DNA from: Methylotenera sp. G11
GTDB lineage: Bacteria; Pseudomonadota; Gammaproteobacteria; Burkholderiales; Methylophilaceae
Assembly (NCBI RefSeq): GCF_000799735.1
Contig: NZ_JUHH01000001.1
Location: forward strand, 1,364,001 to 1,428,000
Length of the DNA: 64,000 bases
Reading direction: 5' to 3'
Shown here: positions 60,355-64,000 of the stretch, piece by piece
How positions within the stretch are numbered: the first letter of the stretch is position 1
How the letters are laid out: each line of letters begins with the position of its first letter
The notes under the pieces: model-generated
The model's input: the letters and a program-made list of their open reading frames with translations, nothing else
The model's database searches: none
Told to the model about the DNA's origin: nothing
Position numbers and translations under genes: made by a program

Positions 60355-61284
60355 TTAAAAAACCGGTTCCGGCACCAGTGCCCCGGACTGCGGCTGGAAT
60401 GCATCAGGCGCATCCTGCAATTGTTCAAACGTCGTGTATTCCCACGCGGTTTCATCTTGCAGCAATGCGCGCAGCAGTTGGTTATTCAGCGCGTGACCGG
60501 ATTTATAGGCATAAAATGCACCCAGCACAGGATGCCCCAGCATATAAAGATCGCCAATAGCATCCAGCACTTTATGTTTCACGAACTCATCGTCATAGCG
60601 CAGGCCATCGGCATTGAGTACGCGGTACTCATCCAGCACGATTGCATTCTCCAGACTGCCGCCGCGCGCCAGGCCATGGGAACGCAGGTATTCAACCTCG
60701 TGCATGAAACCGAAAGTTCGCGCACGGCTGATTTCCTTGATATACGAATCAGCGGCAAAATCAATTTTGACATTATTACCGGATTGCTCAAAAACCGGAT
60801 GATCGAATGCGATGGTAAAGTCTATCTTAAAACCATGATAAGGCTCGAAACGCACCCACTTGTCGCCTTCAACCACTTCTACGGTTTTCTTGACGCGTAT
60901 GAATTTTTTAGGGGCAGACTGTTCCGTAATGCCTGCTTCCTGCAACAGAAAGACAAAAGGGCCGGAGCTTCCGTCCATGATAGGGATTTCAGAAGCATCG
61001 ACATCGATATAAACATTGTCCACACCCAGGCCGGCCAGCGCCGACATGATATGTTCAACAGTCGCAACGCGGGCGCCATTGGCTTCCAGCGCCGAGCACA
61101 TTCTTGTATCGTGCACGGCGCCGGGGGTCGCCATGATTTCATTGGGCAGAGGCAGATCCACCCGTTTGAAAACAATACCGGTATCAGGTGCAGCCGGGCG
61201 CAGGGTAAGAGTAACCTTTTCGCCGTTGTGCAACCCGACGCCCGTGGCGCTGATCGCTTTTTTCAATGTACGTTGCTTTAACAT
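60355..61284 (-). CDS. lpxC: UDP-3-O-acyl-N-acetylglucosamine deacetylase
   Basis: Zinc enzyme of the first committed step of lipid A synthesis. It has 309 residues. The zinc ligands are in [10 protein letters not shown], and in [17 protein letters not shown], and the general acid/base His is in [14 protein letters not shown]. It lies downstream of ftsZ, the classical end of the division cluster. The 251-base gap before ftsZ shows no gene. Confidence 0.97.
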   Translation of the reverse strand: MLKQRTLKKAISATGVGLHNGEKVTLTLRPAAPDTGIVFKRVDLPLPNEIMATPGAVHDTRMCSALEANGARVATVEHIMSALAGLGVDNVYIDVDASEIPIMDGSSGPFVFLLQEAGITEQSAPKKFIRVKKTVEVVEGDKWVRFEPYHGFKIDFTIAFDHPVFEQSGNNVKIDFAADSYIKEISRARTFGFMHEVEYLRSHGLARGGSLENAIVLDEYRVLNADGLRYDDEFVKHKVLDAIGDLYMLGHPVLGAFYAYKSGHALNNQLLRALLQDETAWEYTTFEQLQDAPDAFQPQSGALVPEPVF

Positions 61285-61535
61285 GCTTATATCAATATCC
61301 CAAATGACCTTTTAAAGGCCAAGCCCTTTTGTCGGTCTTGCAAACTGCCTTGCTCTTTCAAAGATAAGGTCACGAATCAGGCTGAAACTTCCGCTGACAG
61401 TGCCACACACGCAGAACTGCTGTTCTGCATGTCAGCTTTTTATCTTAATAATCAAGCAAATAATAACATATTTAGCTAAAAGCCGCTTTAGCCAAGCCGT
61501 TACCATCTACCGGCAAGCTTGCTCCAGGCGTGTGA

Positions 61536-62711
61536 TTAATCCGCCTGTTTGCGTAAAAATGCCGGAATATCATACTCTTCCACACCGGACATTTTCATCG
61601 CTTCAACCTGTGCCCGACGGCTATTCGTGCCAAATACTGCCGGCGCCTCATCCTCGATCACGGCAGCATTGCCGACAAATACCGGCTGGTTAGTCGTACC
61701 GTCACGCACCACTTGTTGCGGCATCACGCGCAGCTCTGGTTTCTGCTGACGGCGCTGTGTGCCGGTCAGGCCTGTTGCCACCATCGTTACACGTAAGCCA
61801 TCGCCCATGTTTTCATCAAATACGTTACCGACAATCACAGTTGCGTCTTCTGCGGTGAAGGCTTTGATCGTATTCATCACGTCGTAGTACTCTTTCATCT
61901 TGAAAGAGCTTGAAGTCGTGATATTCACCAGAACGCCACGTGCATTGGCCAGGTTGACGTCTTCCAGCAATGGGCTGGCTACAGCCTGCTCAGCAGCGAT
62001 ACGTGCACGCTCCGGACCGGTTGCCATGGCAGATCCCATCATCGCCATGCCCATTTCACTCATCACCGTGCGCACGTCGGCAAAGTCGACGTTCACGGTA
62101 CCGGCGCAATTGATAATCTCGGCAATGCCTGATACTGCATTGTGCAGCACATCATTTGCAGCACGGAAAGCTTCCAGGAACGGTACGTCTTCACCCAGCA
62201 CTTCCATCAGTTTTTCGTTTGGAATCACAATCAGCGAGTCCACGAACTTGGATAATTCATCTAGACCATCAGTCGCGACTTTAGTGCGTTTTCCTTCGAA
62301 AGAGAAAGGTTTAGTCACTACCGCTACGGTCAGGATACCCATTTCCTTTGCAATCTGCGCAATGATAGGCGCTGCACCGGTACCGGTACCGCCACCCATG
62401 CCTGCCGTGATAAACAGCATATCGGCACCGTCGATCAATTCAGCGATGGCATCGCGGTCTTCCAGTGCGGCTTCACGGCCGACTTCAGGCTTGGCACCCG
62501 CCCCCAGACCACGGGTCAGCGTCTCACCGATCTGCAGCACGGTTTTGGCCTGGCTCTTTTTCAAAGCCTGCATATCGGTGTTGGCGCAGATAAATTCAAC
62601 GCCGCCCACATTCTTTTCAATCATGTGTGCAACCGCATTGCCGCCGCAACCGCCTACACCGATGACTTTAATCACAGCTTCCTGTGAATTTTTTTCCATA
62701 ATCTCAAACAT
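61536..62711 (-). CDS. ftsZ: Cell division protein FtsZ
   Basis: Tubulin-like GTPase that forms the division ring. It has 391 residues: GVGGCGGNAV, the tubulin signature GGGTGTGAAP, and the C-terminal peptide YDIPAFLRKQAD that binds FtsA and ZipA. The start has a very strong GAGGAGG site. The inhibitor gene slmA is also in this window. Confidence 0.98.
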   Translation of the reverse strand: MFEIMEKNSQEAVIKVIGVGGCGGNAVAHMIEKNVGGVEFICANTDMQALKKSQAKTVLQIGETLTRGLGAGAKPEVGREAALEDRDAIAELIDGADMLFITAGMGGGTGTGAAPIIAQIAKEMGILTVAVVTKPFSFEGKRTKVATDGLDELSKFVDSLIVIPNEKLMEVLGEDVPFLEAFRAANDVLHNAVSGIAEIINCAGTVNVDFADVRTVMSEMGMAMMGSAMATGPERARIAAEQAVASPLLEDVNLANARGVLVNITTSSSFKMKEYYDVMNTIKAFTAEDATVIVGNVFDENMGDGLRVTMVATGLTGTQRRQQKPELRVMPQQVVRDGTTNQPVFVGNAAVIEDEAPAVFGTNSRRAQVEAMKMSGVEEYDIPAFLRKQAD

Positions 62712-62787
62712 TTTAGTGCCTCCTCTTTTTGACTTTATTTACATCTGCCTGAATTACTCTTTTTTACTGCTTTACACTTGCTAACTA

Positions 62788-64000
62788 CTAAAAATTGCCC
62801 TGGAACCAGCTTTTCATCTTGTCCATGATCCTGCCGAATGAACTGGATTCCATCTGTCCGCTCAAGTGCCGCTCCAGCTGCTGCTTGCCCATCAGCACCA
62901 GTCCCACGCCCGTTGCATAGCGCGGGTTGCTAATCACTTCAGATAAACCGCCGACATAGCGCGGCATGCCTAAACGTACCGGCATATGGAATATTTCCTC
63001 ACCCAGCTCCACCATGCCGCGCATCATTGCTGAGCCGCCGGTAATGACGATGCCGGATGCGATCATTTCTTCCATGCCGCTGCGGCGCAGTTCATTGAGC
63101 ACCAGCTCATACAGCTCGACGATGCGCGGTTCCAGCACTTCCGCCAGCGTCTGTACCGACAGCTGGCGCGGATCACGGCCATCAACACCCGGCACTTCCA
63201 CGATCTCGCGCGGATCAGCCAGCTGGCGCAATGCGCAACCGTGCTTGATCTTGATTTCTTCTGCTGCCTGCGTAGGCGTGCGGAAAGCCACCGCCACATC
63301 ATTGGTCATCTGGTCACCCGCAATCGGCACTACCGCCGTATGGCGAATAGCCCCCTGCTTGAATACGGCGATGTCCGTCGTACCGCCGCCGATGTCCACG
63401 AGGCAGACGCCCAGCTCTTTTTCATCTTCCGTCAGCACGGCAAGGCTGGATGCCAGCGGCTGCAATATCAGGTCACTCACCTCGATGCCGCAGCGCTTGA
63501 TGCATTTCACGATATTCTGTGCGGCTGCAACGGCACCGGTCACGATATGCACTTTCACTTCCAGCTTCATGCCGCTCATGCCCAAGGGCTCACGCACGTC
63601 TTCCTGGCCGTCTATAATGAATTCCTGCGTCAGGATATGCAGTATCTGCTGGTCAGCCGGCAAAGCTATGGCACGCGCAGTCTCGACGACGCGATCCACA
63701 TCCATCTGCGAAACTTCTGCATCCTTGATCTTTACCATGCCGTGTGAATTCAGGCTTTTGATATGGCTGCCGGCTATGCCGGTAAACACATTGTTGATTT
63801 TGCAATCCGCCATCAGCTCCGCTTCTTCCAGCGCGCGCTGTATGGATTGCATGGTGGATTCGATATTCACCACCACGCCTTTTTTAAGGCCGCGTGAAAC
63901 GTGCTGGCCAAGGCCAATTACTTTCAGCGTGCCTTCCGGCTGCAATTCGGCCACGATGGCGACGATTTTAGAGGTGCCTATATCCAGGCCCACGATTAAA
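62788..64000 (-). CDS. ftsA: Cell division protein FtsA (5' end outside window)
   Basis: Actin-like protein that anchors FtsZ to the membrane. The frame is open through base 64000, and codons for Leu-Ile-Val precede the GLDIGTSKIVAIVAEL segment, so the true start lies beyond the window and the GTG at 63993 is not it. VCLVDIGGGTTDIAVFK and IVITGGSAMMRGM are ATP-binding motifs. The C-terminal amphipathic helix (MKSWFQGNF) is complete. Confidence 0.96.
   Translation of the reverse strand, partial: LIVGLDIGTSKIVAIVAELQPEGTLKVIGLGQHVSRGLKKGVVVNIESTMQSIQRALEEAELMADCKINNVFTGIAGSHIKSLNSHGMVKIKDAEVSQMDVDRVVETARAIALPADQQILHILTQEFIIDGQEDVREPLGMSGMKLEVKVHIVTGAVAAAQNIVKCIKRCGIEVSDLILQPLASSLAVLTEDEKELGVCLVDIGGGTTDIAVFKQGAIRHTAVVPIAGDQMTNDVAVAFRTPTQAAEEIKIKHGCALRQLADPREIVEVPGVDGRDPRQLSVQTLAEVLEPRIVELYELVLNELRRSGMEEMIASGIVITGGSAMMRGMVELGEEIFHMPVRLGMPRYVGGLSEVISNPRYATGVGLVLMGKQQLERHLSGQMESSSFGRIMDKMKSWFQGNF

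Noticed and set aside
60286-61281. A 331-codon open frame on the plus strand opposite lpxC
   Set aside because: Shadow of lpxC; amino-acid composition is Cys/His/Arg-rich and has no recognisable domain.
61900-62784. A 294-codon open frame on the plus strand opposite ftsZ
   Set aside because: Antisense of a certain gene, Ser/Ala/Pro-rich with no family resemblance.

Overview
The window is an ordinary, densely packed stretch of chromosome from a betaproteobacterium of roughly 50% GC. My best guess is a methylotroph of the Methylophilaceae (Methylotenera/Methylophilus type). This rests on gene order and protein character, not on a search: tgt-yajC-secD-secF, dapA-bamC, rnfABCDGE-nth-DUF1841, tkt-gap-pgk-pyk-purC, argB-nucleotidase-slmA and ftsA-ftsZ-lpxC. 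The transketolase gene has codon use typical of a very highly expressed gene, which fits a carbon-cycle enzyme in a C1 utiliser. There is no rRNA, tRNA, CRISPR array, prophage or insertion sequence that I can see, and no gene-free stretch exceeds 300 bases.

Layout. 1-6.3 kb: pssA (partial), an OmpA-like lipoprotein, tgt and the Sec accessory genes. 6.4-10.4 kb: a CorC-type membrane protein and the ClpS/ClpA protease pair. 10.5-16.1 kb: a UPF0126 channel, a GST, pyrD, the ribosomal oxygenase RoxA with two little-known partners (one an orphan short secretin-like protein), and a small Ala/Glu lipoprotein. 16.2-19.2 kb: a metallo-beta-lactamase-fold hydrolase, bamC and dapA. 19.4-25.7 kb: the complete Rnf electron-transport complex plus nth. 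25.7-31.8 kb: a FIST-domain protein and DUF1841, then the most interesting locus: an ECF sigma factor, a soluble zinc anti-sigma, a secreted Cys-repeat peptide, a DUF692 maturase, a DUF2063 partner and a kinase/P-loop fusion. 31.8-40.6 kb: DUF1289, secA, an M23 peptidase, DUF721, a membrane pyrophosphatase, a VIT transporter and a soluble pyrophosphatase. 40.6-47.7 kb: purC, pyk, pgk, gap, tkt. 47.9-55.8 kb: an oxidoreductase, a thioredoxin-like protein, rsmE, an HTH-ArgA fusion, a bacteriohemerythrin, argB, a HAD nucleotidase, slmA and DUF2788. 55.8-64 kb: cca, an NDUFA9-like protein, a lytic transglycosylase, a small membrane protein, lpxC, ftsZ and ftsA (partial).

The candidate system is at 27.3-30.2 kb. 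It looks like a member of the bufferin/HvfABC (Gig) class of copper-binding ribosomal peptides. A Sec-exported precursor carries eight GKC motifs, and the last six alternate strictly between EGKCS and EGKCG every ten residues. It is followed by its multinuclear-iron maturase and partner, and sits behind a sigma/anti-sigma pair that presumably switches it on under metal stress. The usual DoxX-type fourth gene is not there; a kinase-like/ATPase fusion occupies the next position. A second unusual gene is argA at 50.6 kb, which carries a Cro/CI-type DNA-binding domain fused to N-acetylglutamate synthase.
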